DNA from: Shewanella xiamenensis | GTDB taxonomy: Bacteria; Pseudomonadota; Gammaproteobacteria; Enterobacterales; Shewanellaceae | DNA length: 44,045 nucleotides | Direction of reading: 5' to 3' | Assembly (NCBI RefSeq): GCF_014647135.1 | Contig: NZ_BMOP01000031.1 | Location: 1-44,045 of the forward strand | Part shown: positions 17,685 to 25,946 of the stretch, piece by piece | How positions within the stretch are numbered: position 1 is the first letter of the stretch | Layout of the letters: each line of letters opens with the position of its first letter | Position numbers and translations under genes: made by a program | Notes under the pieces: model-generated | Told to the model about the DNA's origin: nothing | The model's input: the letters and a program-made list of their open reading frames with translations, nothing else | The model's database searches: none

Positions 17685-17876
17685 ATGTCAGTCGTAAAAA
17701 CCATGTCAATCATAGGGATGGTGTTTTTCCCTTTATGCCTCATTCTTGCTTCTGCATTTGCAGACATCGATCTAGAAGCTTCAGCTGGATGGGGGATGTT
17801 TGCCGCCTTATACGGGATTGGGTATTCCATCACTGTTTTTGTTAAAACTAAAAATGCAGCTAATAGCGCCACCTAA
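17685..17876 (+). CDS. small inner membrane protein, 63 aa
   Basis: A 63-residue protein with two hydrophobic segments (about residues 5-25 and 36-52: IIGMVFFPLCLILASAFA, MFAALYGIGYSITVFV) joined by a short acidic loop. AAGGAG at 17672-17677 is an excellent ribosome binding site for ATG 17685. I recognise no named function. It is transcribed away from the XRE regulator and is followed about 190 bases later by a lipoprotein gene on the same strand. Confidence 0.7.
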   Translation: MSVVKTMSIIGMVFFPLCLILASAFADIDLEASAGWGMFAALYGIGYSITVFVKTKNAANSAT

Positions 17877-18062
17877 ACAATCAATTGTGCCCCTAATGTG
17901 GATAGGGGCCTCAATCTACTGATTACCAATCAGCTAGTAGCAAAGTGAAATACTGTACAGCGACGATTAGCGCTATAAATGCAATGCCAATTTACACAAT
18001 TAAAATTCCATTTAATGCCCTTCATCGTTAGCTGTGTATCACAAATTTAAGGTGTGTTTAAG

Positions 18063-18386
18063 ATGAAGAAATTGCTTTTTACTTTTGCGCTGCTCGGGAT
18101 GACTAGCGCTTGCAGTGATTCAAAACCGAATGTTGAAATTGAAGTTTACGACAGAGCGGGTTTTTATATCAAATCAATCGAAGTGAAGGTCAAGGCTATT
18201 GAAGATGATGTCATCGTAAACGACATCATTGTAAACAGAGGCAACTGTGAAAGCCTTTTCGAAAAAAAAGGTTTTCCCAAACAGCTTAAATTTGGTCAAT
18301 CTACTTCAGTCTCTTATGGAGGCTCGTGTGATCTAACACAAGTTGACGTAGTAACCAATAATGGGAGCTGGACAGTTACCTACTGA
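18063..18386 (+). CDS. small lipoprotein, 107 aa
   Basis: A predicted lipoprotein. ATG 18063 follows AAGGTG at 18049-18054, better than GTG 18054. The signal LLFTFALLGMTSAC ends in a lipobox with Cys17. The mature part is about 90 residues, rich in beta-branched residues, with two further Cys (GNCESLF and GGSCDLTQ) that could form a disulfide in the periplasm. No family recognised. Confidence 0.72.
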   Translation: MKKLLFTFALLGMTSACSDSKPNVEIEVYDRAGFYIKSIEVKVKAIEDDVIVNDIIVNRGNCESLFEKKGFPKQLKFGQSTSVSYGGSCDLTQVDVVTNNGSWTVTY

Positions 18387-18403
18387 GTTGACCTTAATCT
18401 GAT

Positions 18404-18425
18404 ACAGGAGGTGCTAACCTCCTGT
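18404..18425 (+). terminator. hairpin after lipoprotein gene
   Basis: ACAGGAGG at 18404-18411 and CCTCCTGT at 18418-18425 form a perfect 8-bp stem with a 6-base loop, 18 bases after the lipoprotein stop. No T-run follows, so termination strength is uncertain. Confidence 0.5.
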
Positions 18426-18495
18426 GCTAGCAAACGAAATCCTTTGTACAAGCCATCTTGAATAGCTAGAGCCCTATTCTGAAAAACGCATCAAA

Positions 18496-18515
18496 AAGCC
18501 TCAACAAAAAGGCTT
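18496..18515 (-). terminator. terminator of the minus-strand defence/ankyrin unit
   Basis: AAGCCT and AGGCTT (18496-18501 and 18510-18515) form a hairpin. On the minus strand it is followed by TTTTTGATG. It lies downstream of the 46-residue acidic gene and the ankyrin gene. The surrounding 18426-18832 contains no gene I can support on either strand. Confidence 0.5.
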
Positions 18516-18832
18516 ATTGGGTAACGCCAGTTAGCATTGTGCATTTAAGTCTAGCCAGCCTTATTTACTTAAGCATTACATGCTACATAACCGTCAACTG
18601 TGCCTCAATAGCTCGTAAAGGCTACCGCACTTCTGCTCGTACTGCTTCTGCGGAGGAGAGATCCCCTCGGAGACAATTCACTCTCGGCCGTCAATGCCCC
18701 GAACAATATAGCCTAGTCGCCGAATATATCGGCATCTTCAATAATGCCAAGACAAACTCAACACTGAGATGTCACCACCACAAGCTAAGGAATTGTTTGT
18801 AATGGTGACGTTACCTTCTTCTAATTCTAATT

Positions 18833-18973
18833 CTAATCCTCTTCCTCATCATAACCCTGGTATTCATCATGGTTAGGATTTAACTGGTTAGCATGGTTAT
18901 CGAGGCTATCCCAGTAAGCATCATTATTTGGATTCATGCTGTCACTACGATCATCGTTTGGTGTTCTGCTCAT
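18833..18973 (-). CDS. small acidic Asn/Asp-rich repeat protein, 46 aa
   Basis: A 46-residue peptide, too short for common gene callers, with a good ribosome binding site (GAGGAAA) before ATG 18973. It contains two copies of one motif: DDRSDSMNPNNDAY at residues 7-20 and DNHANQLNPNHDEY at 25-38, followed by an acidic tail (GYDEEED). The frame ends in three in-frame TAG codons separated by AAT (a TAGAAT repeat). I recall similar short proteins with NPNN-A/D-AY repeats as hypothetical genes in other gammaproteobacteria but cannot name a function. It follows the ankyrin gene by about 85 bases on the same strand. Confidence 0.6.
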   Translation of the reverse strand: MSRTPNDDRSDSMNPNNDAYWDSLDNHANQLNPNHDEYQGYDEEED

Positions 18974-19057
18974 GATGGTTTTCCTCGAAGTTTAAATTTA
19001 AGTGTTTGAACAATTGCTATGAGAAAGCCTAATGTTTGGGCGAAATAGCTCGGCCCT

Positions 19058-21781
19058 TTAACTGACTGCAACAACATTTTCTAATGCCTTTACTACTTGC
19101 TCTAATTCTTCAGGCGTTGCACATCGTGAGCCAAATTTCGCCCTCTCTTTTGACAGTTGCTCAAACTCGTCTTGATTTTCAAGCAAATGCTCTGCTAACT
19201 CTAATGGCGTCTGTTTGCCGGCGTCACGCTGCCAGGCCATTTTAGGTGCGATCGCAATTAGCTGCCGCACTGCATGCAAGTTACCCATCCAGGTAGCGGT
19301 ATGAAGCGGAGTTCTCCCATCAACGGTGACCAAATCTAAACGACATGGCAGGTTTAATAGGTAGTTCACACAATCAACGCTGTTTGATTTAGCTGCTGAA
19401 TGAAGAGCTGTCATACCTTTTATGTCTTGTAAATCCGGATTGGCACCCGCCTCAAGCATGATTTTGACCAATTCAGCATCACCAGCTTGAGCCGCCAGCA
19501 TTAAAGGTGTTTGCCCTTTAATATCAACGATATTAAGTTGTTTAGGATGCTCTTTTGCAAGTTGGCCAATAAAGTTCCGCCACTTTTTGAGCCACAAATT
19601 AAACCTGTCCACTTCGCCCTGTAACTCAAGGGGGGCAATTTGCTTAATAATTGGTAACCGCTCAACAAAGTTACTTCTCATTTTAAACAGCAACATTAAA
19701 ACAGTGTTACCGTCCACTTCCGGTAAGTTTGAATTGAGTAGCTGCCGGTTAGATTTAATCCACTGGGACAGCTCGCTTTCTGTGCCTGCAACAAGCAGTT
19801 TCACGATTTCTTTGAAAGCCCTATCAAATTGCTTGCTGTTACCTCTGACAATTGCCGGCACACCCGGATAAGGTTTATAAAGTGTTTCCCAAAAATAATC
19901 AGATACCCACCGCGCTGTATCTTCAATTGAAGGTATTTGATCACACTCACTCATCATTCCACCAGCAAGCATCTCACGATAAAACTTTTCATGGTTGTTA
20001 TGAATTAGTTTTTGATTGGCGACCGATAAAGCGAAAGCATCTCTGGCAATCTCGCCACGCACCGGACCGTAGTTGCGATCATTTACAGCATCTAGAGCTT
20101 CCCTAAAGCATTTCGCTGCATCTTCAAATTGGTTGCAAGCCAGCAAATGCTTAGCTTTATACTGGAGAATAGGCGCTTTCCAGAGTTCATTGCCTTTGTT
20201 TTCATCTACCTCGGCAAGAAGCAAAGCAACTTTTGCGGCAGTGTCTTTTGGTCTTTGCTTACGATCACCATTCAAAAAACCACCCAATTCTAAAAGAATG
20301 GCTTGAACAGTTTCAGCAGGCGACGCAGCTAGCTCACGCAAACGATTTGTAGCGAGGGTTCTTGCATTAGTAGACAGCCTAGGATGCGCAGCAACCTGAC
20401 TTACCACCCAGTAACTTTGTTCATGCTGCAATGCTCTCCAGGGAGAGGCAACTTGCATTCTCGATAGCAGCTGATCAGCTCTCTCCATTTCAGAAAAGAA
20501 CAACTCAGCTCTCTCAACATTACGCCGGATAATTTTAGCTACCGACTCTGAATTCATGCCAATATGGCATTCCAACGGCTCGCCAGGTTGCATGGCATAA
20601 AAACGACGAGTTAGCAGTTGTGCTAGTTCTTGATTGGCCGTTGTATATCGTGACGGGAGTATTGACAGGAAAATACCGAACTTATCCCACTCAGGAAGCT
20701 GCTCCTCAAACCAACGATTTTCTGCAGCCACACCTTGATCAGCACAATTACGCCAAGCTCCAATTGTCGTGTTATAAACAAATTTATAAATACCAGATAG
20801 TTGCAGTACTTTGTTTTGCTGTTCATCTACGCACTGACGATCAATATCAGGACACAGAAACTTCAATAAGCGCGAGTATCCATCCTGCACAGTACGCGCA
20901 AGCAGAAGGCGCTGGCGGATGGTTTTCATTGACGGCGTAGCATAGCGTTGCGTTATGCACGCCATAAATCTGGCTTGCTCTTCCTCACTGGCACTGCCAG
21001 CTAATATGGCCTCCAACAGCCCTGGTTGAGTCATCGGGATTTCCATACGCAGCAGCTCAGCTGAAAGGTTTTTACTTCTAACAAAGGCTAACGCGGTATC
21101 GAACTGCTGGGCAGGTGTTTGCGAGTTATCAAGTTGAAATGCGCCTGCGAAGCTTAGTTGCGCATCATCTGCAAAATACTTTTCGATAGAATCAGGGCTG
21201 ATGGGTGTGGCAGATCGCCAGTTATATAAAGACCGTCTCATCGCCTCATGCTGGCCATCAGTAGAATCACTACGTTGATCAGAGAACACTTCTAGTGGCA
21301 TTCCGAGCAAGTCAAGCAACCAGTCTACCACTTGCGCAACTGGCATATATAAAGTGGCATTTCCGTTATGTTCAATAATCTCAGGAAGATACCAGAATCG
21401 ACCGCCCGGCATACCCGCATCTAACGGCTTAGGCAGGTTCCAAAATGCAACTCGACGTGCAAGGCCTGGCACGAGAAAATAGCCCAACATATCCCAGACA
21501 ATTTGCCGCTGGTCTGCAGCAAAGGTCCATGTATTGAGCTCAATATGCTTATAAGCATTAGCAAACTCCATTAGGTTATCCATTGCATTGAGTTGCATTC
21601 GCGGATCCATGTCAAAGGCGTCAAAGACAGCCTCTAAGGTTTCTACGCACATCACCCTGTGCATATCTAGGCTTAACTGGCCCTTGGCAAACTTATCTTT
21701 TTTATTGGTTGGGTAACCTTGAATCCCCGCACTTTGGCGGATTTCAAGCAAAATAGACTCAATTAGTGGCAAACTGCTCAT
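19058..21781 (-). CDS. large protein with C-terminal ankyrin repeats, 907 aa
   Basis: The first 700 or so residues form an alpha-helical region with no motif I recognise and no signal or membrane segment, so the protein is probably cytoplasmic. The last 170 residues carry about four ankyrin repeats: NIVDIKGQTPLMLAAQAGDA, then DIKGMTALHSAAKSNSVDC, TVDGRTPLHTATWMGNLHA and a degenerate GKQTPLELAEHLL. Middle parts (FEDAAKCFREALDAVND) resemble TPR-like helical pairs. AAAGGA precedes ATG 21781. It follows the WYL-helicase-Mod-Res operon in the same direction, about 100 bases after a small immunity-like gene. A role as an accessory or regulatory scaffold of that system is inferred from position only. 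Confidence 0.75.
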   Translation of the reverse strand: MSSLPLIESILLEIRQSAGIQGYPTNKKDKFAKGQLSLDMHRVMCVETLEAVFDAFDMDPRMQLNAMDNLMEFANAYKHIELNTWTFAADQRQIVWDMLGYFLVPGLARRVAFWNLPKPLDAGMPGGRFWYLPEIIEHNGNATLYMPVAQVVDWLLDLLGMPLEVFSDQRSDSTDGQHEAMRRSLYNWRSATPISPDSIEKYFADDAQLSFAGAFQLDNSQTPAQQFDTALAFVRSKNLSAELLRMEIPMTQPGLLEAILAGSASEEEQARFMACITQRYATPSMKTIRQRLLLARTVQDGYSRLLKFLCPDIDRQCVDEQQNKVLQLSGIYKFVYNTTIGAWRNCADQGVAAENRWFEEQLPEWDKFGIFLSILPSRYTTANQELAQLLTRRFYAMQPGEPLECHIGMNSESVAKIIRRNVERAELFFSEMERADQLLSRMQVASPWRALQHEQSYWVVSQVAAHPRLSTNARTLATNRLRELAASPAETVQAILLELGGFLNGDRKQRPKDTAAKVALLLAEVDENKGNELWKAPILQYKAKHLLACNQFEDAAKCFREALDAVNDRNYGPVRGEIARDAFALSVANQKLIHNNHEKFYREMLAGGMMSECDQIPSIEDTARWVSDYFWETLYKPYPGVPAIVRGNSKQFDRAFKEIVKLLVAGTESELSQWIKSNRQLLNSNLPEVDGNTVLMLLFKMRSNFVERLPIIKQIAPLELQGEVDRFNLWLKKWRNFIGQLAKEHPKQLNIVDIKGQTPLMLAAQAGDAELVKIMLEAGANPDLQDIKGMTALHSAAKSNSVDCVNYLLNLPCRLDLVTVDGRTPLHTATWMGNLHAVRQLIAIAPKMAWQRDAGKQTPLELAEHLLENQDEFEQLSKERAKFGSRCATPEELEQVVKALENVVAVS

Positions 21782-21885
21782 CGTTAGTTCCTTTAGCTGA
21801 CCGACTGCTGATCATTCTGGCAATTACATTCCTTGTTTTCACTGAAACCTGATGTATCCCCCTATAAAACAAATGAGCAACTGCT

Positions 21886-22185
21886 TTATATACTTGTTTT
21901 ATAATTGCTTTCAACTAATTTGGTTGAAGTGTTTGCTTGAACCACAATCTCAAATTCTTCCTTTGTACTAGACCTATCCAAATCGATATAAACCGCGTGT
22001 TCGATTACTTCTGGTTCTAAGAGTGGATTTTTTAAAATACTTAAACTAAAGATATCCGCTGATATTTGTGAAATACATCCATATGTATCTGCCAAGTCTA
22101 TCAGACAAAATCGAAACCAGAATTTGCAATTACTCCCCATATCAAGTTCAATGTCCGCTTCCCAAAAATCCAGTACCGAACTCAT
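21886..22185 (-). CDS. immunity-like or hypothetical protein, 99 aa
   Basis: ATG 22185 is chosen because GAGGAG lies 8 bases upstream on the minus strand; the frame is open to 22203. The protein (MSSVLDFWEADIELDMGSN...) has a beta-rich pattern: an acidic N-terminus, FWFRFCLIDLADTYG, then SADIFSLSIL and a charged C-terminus. This resembles small immunity-type proteins, possibly near the Imm8 group, but that is a weak guess. It begins 2 bases away from the start of the divergent frame at 22187, so its promoter and ribosome binding site lie within that other gene. Confidence 0.6.
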   Translation of the reverse strand: MSSVLDFWEADIELDMGSNCKFWFRFCLIDLADTYGCISQISADIFSLSILKNPLLEPEVIEHAVYIDLDRSSTKEEFEIVVQANTSTKLVESNYKTSI

Positions 22186-22186
22186 T

Positions 22187-22489
22187 ATGAAACTCCTCAA
22201 CACTTACGAAGACAAAGACGAAGCCGAAGTTGCTCTGACCAAGGTGCAAGGGCCAAAGCGCCTAGCCAGTGAACGGGATGATACCCAGGTCATTTACAAC
22301 CTATTTGGTGAGCCTAGCTGGGGCAATTTTTATCGTCTGGAAATGTTTCAACTGCCTGAGCTGCAAACTCTAATCGCCCAAAAACAAAATGGCTTACCCT
22401 ACGATGAAAAAAAGCATCGTGAGATCATCACGATGCTTCAGTATGTTGCCGGGAGCTTCGAGTTAATCATTCCCGAGCATTGGCGATAA
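22187..22489 (+). CDS. hypothetical protein, 100 aa
   Basis: A 100-residue plus-strand frame (MKLLNTYEDKDEAEVALTKV...) with protein-like composition, aromatic residues spread through the middle (VIYNLFGEPSWGNFYRLEMF) and a regular C-terminal helix. The frame is open from 22124. There is no clear ribosome binding site before 22187, and the start lies head-to-head with the minus-strand gene at 22185, so this may be a decayed gene or the start may be wrong. It points toward the res gene and is separated from it by a hairpin at 22495-22516. Confidence 0.5.
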   Translation: MKLLNTYEDKDEAEVALTKVQGPKRLASERDDTQVIYNLFGEPSWGNFYRLEMFQLPELQTLIAQKQNGLPYDEKKHREIITMLQYVAGSFELIIPEHWR

Positions 22490-22494
22490 TTAGT

Positions 22495-22516
22495 TAAGGG
22501 AGCTCAAGCTCCCTTA
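22495..22516. terminator. hairpin between convergent genes
   Basis: TAAGGGAGCT at 22495-22504 and AGCTCCCTTA at 22507-22516 form a 10-bp perfect stem with a 2-base loop (in practice a 4-6 base loop), between the ends of the 22187 gene and the res gene. It could terminate both directions; there is no strong T-run. Confidence 0.6.
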
Positions 22517-22548
22517 TGCATGCGACTGCCTGTAACTTTTCCTCAAGA

Positions 22549-25500
22549 TTAGGCGACCATCTTACGGAATAGCTTCTCCAAATACACAGGACCCGAGTCT
22601 TCCATAAACAGCACATTTCGTTCTTCAAGCTCATGCTTAGGTGCAGACACGTTCAGTAAGTCAGAATGCAAGGTTTCTGACACGATAAATGCACTCAGGC
22701 TCAAGTCTTTGTCTGCAAGCTTTGGCTCTAGCACTTTAATCTCCTTGTATAACCCGAATTTGGCATCATCCAAATTCAGGTTTCTAATACCCTTGGGATC
22801 GATAAGGCTTAACCATTGCTTACCTGTCACATCATCAACCAGCCACAGCAAGAAATCCGGATAGAAATTACCTGCGGTAGCAAAGCCTAAGCCTCTTGAT
22901 TTAGTATCCGCGTTACGAAGTAAATACAGGCTTTTATCTCCAATAGTCTCTTGGCCTTTTGGCGTTTCGATAAAAGCCTGTAAGTCCTTAATAAACGCCA
23001 CTTCACTGGGCGCATCGAAGGCGGCAGGCCGCATCTTCAGTGGCAAATCGGCATTTCGCTCAAGTGAAAGCAGTGGATAATACAAGTGCCTATCAAAGGT
23101 AATGGCAATCATACCCGGCGCATCCCAGGCTTTGGCCTGGCCAATGTCACCTTTAACAACAAGTTGCTGCAATTGCTCCAAACGCTCAGCGTAATCAAGG
23201 CCATCATCCGACTCTTCGATTTCAAAGTGATATACCTTAATCATGCAAGGGTCATCTTCCTGCACCTGAGTCACCTGGTAGAACTGGCCTTCATAAGCGT
23301 TTTTCAATGTCTTATAAAAGCGGTCGGTATAATCCAGCAACAGACGCAACATAATGTCCTCTTGCTTTTTTACATCCGAGAACTGTCTTATTTCCAACTC
23401 AGACGCAGGGATCAGCAAGGTATACCAGCCGTTAGAAGCCATAGTTTTACCCAAACAAAACTTCATCAGCCGCTCTTTATCAAGCCGTAAATTCGACCAG
23501 CCTCGCTGCAATTTAAAATCCTGAACTGCGAGGTATAAACGCTCAAAGTCAAACGCAGCTACCACTTTACAGTCCAGCTTTCCTTCGTGGCGTACATTCA
23601 CAGGCGTGTTAGTGCCCTTTCGGCTGGTATCAATGGCTTCGAGCTTGGGGTACAGATCCAGTTTGACGTGTGGCAGCTTGATTTTGCCCTCAAACTCCGC
23701 TGGCACTTGGTACAGCTCAGGAAAATGCACACGCTTAAATCCAAGGTTTTGGTTGTCTTTATAGCCATCCTTAAGCTTTAAGGTTTTCAGCGAAGTCACA
23801 GGCAAGTTTGGCCGGATCTCAAAATTGAGCTCCAACATTTCATCGCTTGGCGTAATCCCTTCTGCTTCAAGGTATTGCTTAAAGGTCGCCATATAGTCGG
23901 CGCGTACACCAAAAATATTCAGCGTTTCGAGCTTATCAAGATGGATACCCTTTGGACGCTGTGCCGGGGTGCTGCGCTTAAGCGAATAATCACGCCCTTT
24001 TAACCGTACTCCACGACCAAATAGCTGAATGATCTGCGAGCCTTCACCACGGCCCATATTCAACAAGCCCATGGTCGATACTCGCCAGCTACTCCAGCCT
24101 TCTGTAAACTTGCGCGACCCTATCAAGATATGCAATTTAGAATCTTTGTCATTCAGGGTATGGAACAGGGTTTTGGCAAAGTCATCCCGCTGATAATCAA
24201 AGGTCTCATCTTCTTCACACATGGCGTAAAGCGAAGGTGAATCACCAATGTTAATCAATCCAAACGCTGATGCTTCACCCACTTGCAAGGCAAGCTCGCC
24301 CTTGCTGCCAATCAGGTTCAGCACCCGCAAACGTTGACCTGAGTGAGTGGTGTTAAACAACTTTGCCAAAATGTCGGCATAGATATCGGTAGGGCCATTC
24401 ATCAAGGCCGTGAAGCGGTTTTCGAAGATATTCCTGTCTTTGCTGTCCAGGATCCTGGCCTTGTTAGCGACAAGATCGTTAATCCATGCCCTCGCTTGAG
24501 CTTCATGGTTTAAAAACCACGCTAAAAATTTAAGTACGGCATGAATATCAGAATCTTCGCCGCCAACGGTGTTACCCACAAATACCCATAGCGGCTTTTC
24601 AATATTGAACTCAGTCAGCTTATCTTTGTGCTTATTAAACAAGTACTGCTGCTGATAGAAGCTTAACAAACAGGCTGTGAAGTACTCATAGCGCCGTTCA
24701 TCATGCTTATCCTGTTCTGGGTTCAGGTTAAGGATCAGCGACTCCTTGCCATAACCATCTTCATAGAAAAATTTGTACGAGTAATCAAACAGCACTGACT
24801 TACCGTACACTTCCCGCGTGGCTTGAATACGCGCATCGCGCTGCTCTTCCGTGTCTAAGGCCAGCTGCGCTAATTGCTCATTTGAAAGTTTGCCCAGGGC
24901 TGTGGTATCAAACAGCATCTTGGCCTTTTTCTTTCGGATATCCTCTTCCAATGCATCGACAGTTTTGCCGTCAGATACGGCCTGACCAAAGGTGGCGGAA
25001 TACTCAAAGGCAAAGCCATCGCGGGTCAGTTTGTCACGGCGGCGCATCCAGGCCCCTGCAGCAGTGCCAGTGCCTTTATGGCCTTCATCAATCAGCACCA
25101 GGTTTCTACCTTCAAAAGCTTCAACAGCGACCGTTTTGTCACCCATGTCATCGGCAAGCTTGTTGATATCAATCACTTCTATCGTGCCTTTAAATGGCGT
25201 CGGCTTAGATTTATCAAACAGCTGAATATGCGAAAAACCCGAGTCATACAGCTCATTCATGTGCTGCTGCGACAAGCGCTCATCCGGCGTCAGTAGAATA
25301 ATTTTGTCAGGGTAATGGCTGGCATTGCCATTTTGGAAGTAATGTAAATACTGCAAAATATTGACGTGCAGCAGCAGGGTTTTGCCCGAGCCCGTCGCAT
25401 TCCAAAATGCCAGCTTGTTCAAGTCATCCAGTATATAGTCTCTAAACTGGTTAGCTTTATCTTTCGCCGTTGCACTGTTTTCGCTGTTGTAGCTTGTCAG

Positions 25501-25944
25501 CTCGCGATTCAACCCATCAAGCAACTCTTGCTTTCGGTTGAAATGCCAGTCGAGGTAAATCTCGGTAAATAGCAAGGAAAGGTACTGAAAATACTTCATA
25601 TTCAGTACCGTATCTTCTTTACGGTTACGGTGCTCGGTGATCTGCTGCCAGTGCTTAACAATGTTCAAGTCGTAGCGACGCAGCTCATCAAGGTCGATTA
25701 AATCCACCTCAAACAAGTTACTGCACAGCTCATGAAAAAACAGGCTCTGGCCATCCTCATGAATGCCCTCGAAGCGGTCTTCGCCCAAGCGCAGTTTTAA
25801 TCCGTGTAAGCTGCCATCTTTAAAAAAGCGGAACATAAAGCGATTCAGCACCAGCTGCTTATGGAAGCTGAGCTTGCTGTTGGTTACCTTTTTTACCGCC
25901 TTGCCCTTGCCTACTGTGTTTTTTGTTTGTGGAGCACGCGCCAT
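22549..25944 (-). CDS. type III restriction-like helicase-nuclease (Res)
   Basis: A 1131-residue superfamily 2 helicase with a C-terminal nuclease. Walker A is ATGSGKT at residues 183-189 and the Walker B box is DEGH at 286-289, the variant common in type III Res subunits. Later helicase motifs include RKFTEGWSSWR and QLFGRGVRLKG. Near the C-terminus, YPDFLLW with DPK (Pro1029-Asp1030, Asp1049-x-Lys1051) fits a PD-(D/E)xK nuclease. It begins 2 bases after the methyltransferase gene and is the last of the tight four-gene unit. In a plain type III system it would work with Mod alone; here a SNF2 helicase is encoded too. Confidence 0.88.
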   Translation of the reverse strand: MARAPQTKNTVGKGKAVKKVTNSKLSFHKQLVLNRFMFRFFKDGSLHGLKLRLGEDRFEGIHEDGQSLFFHELCSNLFEVDLIDLDELRRYDLNIVKHWQQITEHRNRKEDTVLNMKYFQYLSLLFTEIYLDWHFNRKQELLDGLNRELTSYNSENSATAKDKANQFRDYILDDLNKLAFWNATGSGKTLLLHVNILQYLHYFQNGNASHYPDKIILLTPDERLSQQHMNELYDSGFSHIQLFDKSKPTPFKGTIEVIDINKLADDMGDKTVAVEAFEGRNLVLIDEGHKGTGTAAGAWMRRRDKLTRDGFAFEYSATFGQAVSDGKTVDALEEDIRKKKAKMLFDTTALGKLSNEQLAQLALDTEEQRDARIQATREVYGKSVLFDYSYKFFYEDGYGKESLILNLNPEQDKHDERRYEYFTACLLSFYQQQYLFNKHKDKLTEFNIEKPLWVFVGNTVGGEDSDIHAVLKFLAWFLNHEAQARAWINDLVANKARILDSKDRNIFENRFTALMNGPTDIYADILAKLFNTTHSGQRLRVLNLIGSKGELALQVGEASAFGLINIGDSPSLYAMCEEDETFDYQRDDFAKTLFHTLNDKDSKLHILIGSRKFTEGWSSWRVSTMGLLNMGRGEGSQIIQLFGRGVRLKGRDYSLKRSTPAQRPKGIHLDKLETLNIFGVRADYMATFKQYLEAEGITPSDEMLELNFEIRPNLPVTSLKTLKLKDGYKDNQNLGFKRVHFPELYQVPAEFEGKIKLPHVKLDLYPKLEAIDTSRKGTNTPVNVRHEGKLDCKVVAAFDFERLYLAVQDFKLQRGWSNLRLDKERLMKFCLGKTMASNGWYTLLIPASELEIRQFSDVKKQEDIMLRLLLDYTDRFYKTLKNAYEGQFYQVTQVQEDDPCMIKVYHFEIEESDDGLDYAERLEQLQQLVVKGDIGQAKAWDAPGMIAITFDRHLYYPLLSLERNADLPLKMRPAAFDAPSEVAFIKDLQAFIETPKGQETIGDKSLYLLRNADTKSRGLGFATAGNFYPDFLLWLVDDVTGKQWLSLIDPKGIRNLNLDDAKFGLYKEIKVLEPKLADKDLSLSAFIVSETLHSDLLNVSAPKHELEERNVLFMEDSGPVYLEKLFRKMVA

Positions 25945-25946
25945 GG

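Noticed and set aside
18539..18802. 87-codon plus-strand frame
   Set aside because: Poor composition (Cys, Arg, His clusters), no ribosome binding site, and no recognisable motif; treated as non-coding.
18815..18840. TTCTAA repeats considered as a CRISPR or regulatory repeat array
   Set aside because: Only about three hexamer copies, no spacers, and no cas genes anywhere in the window; recorded as a microsatellite at the end of a small gene.
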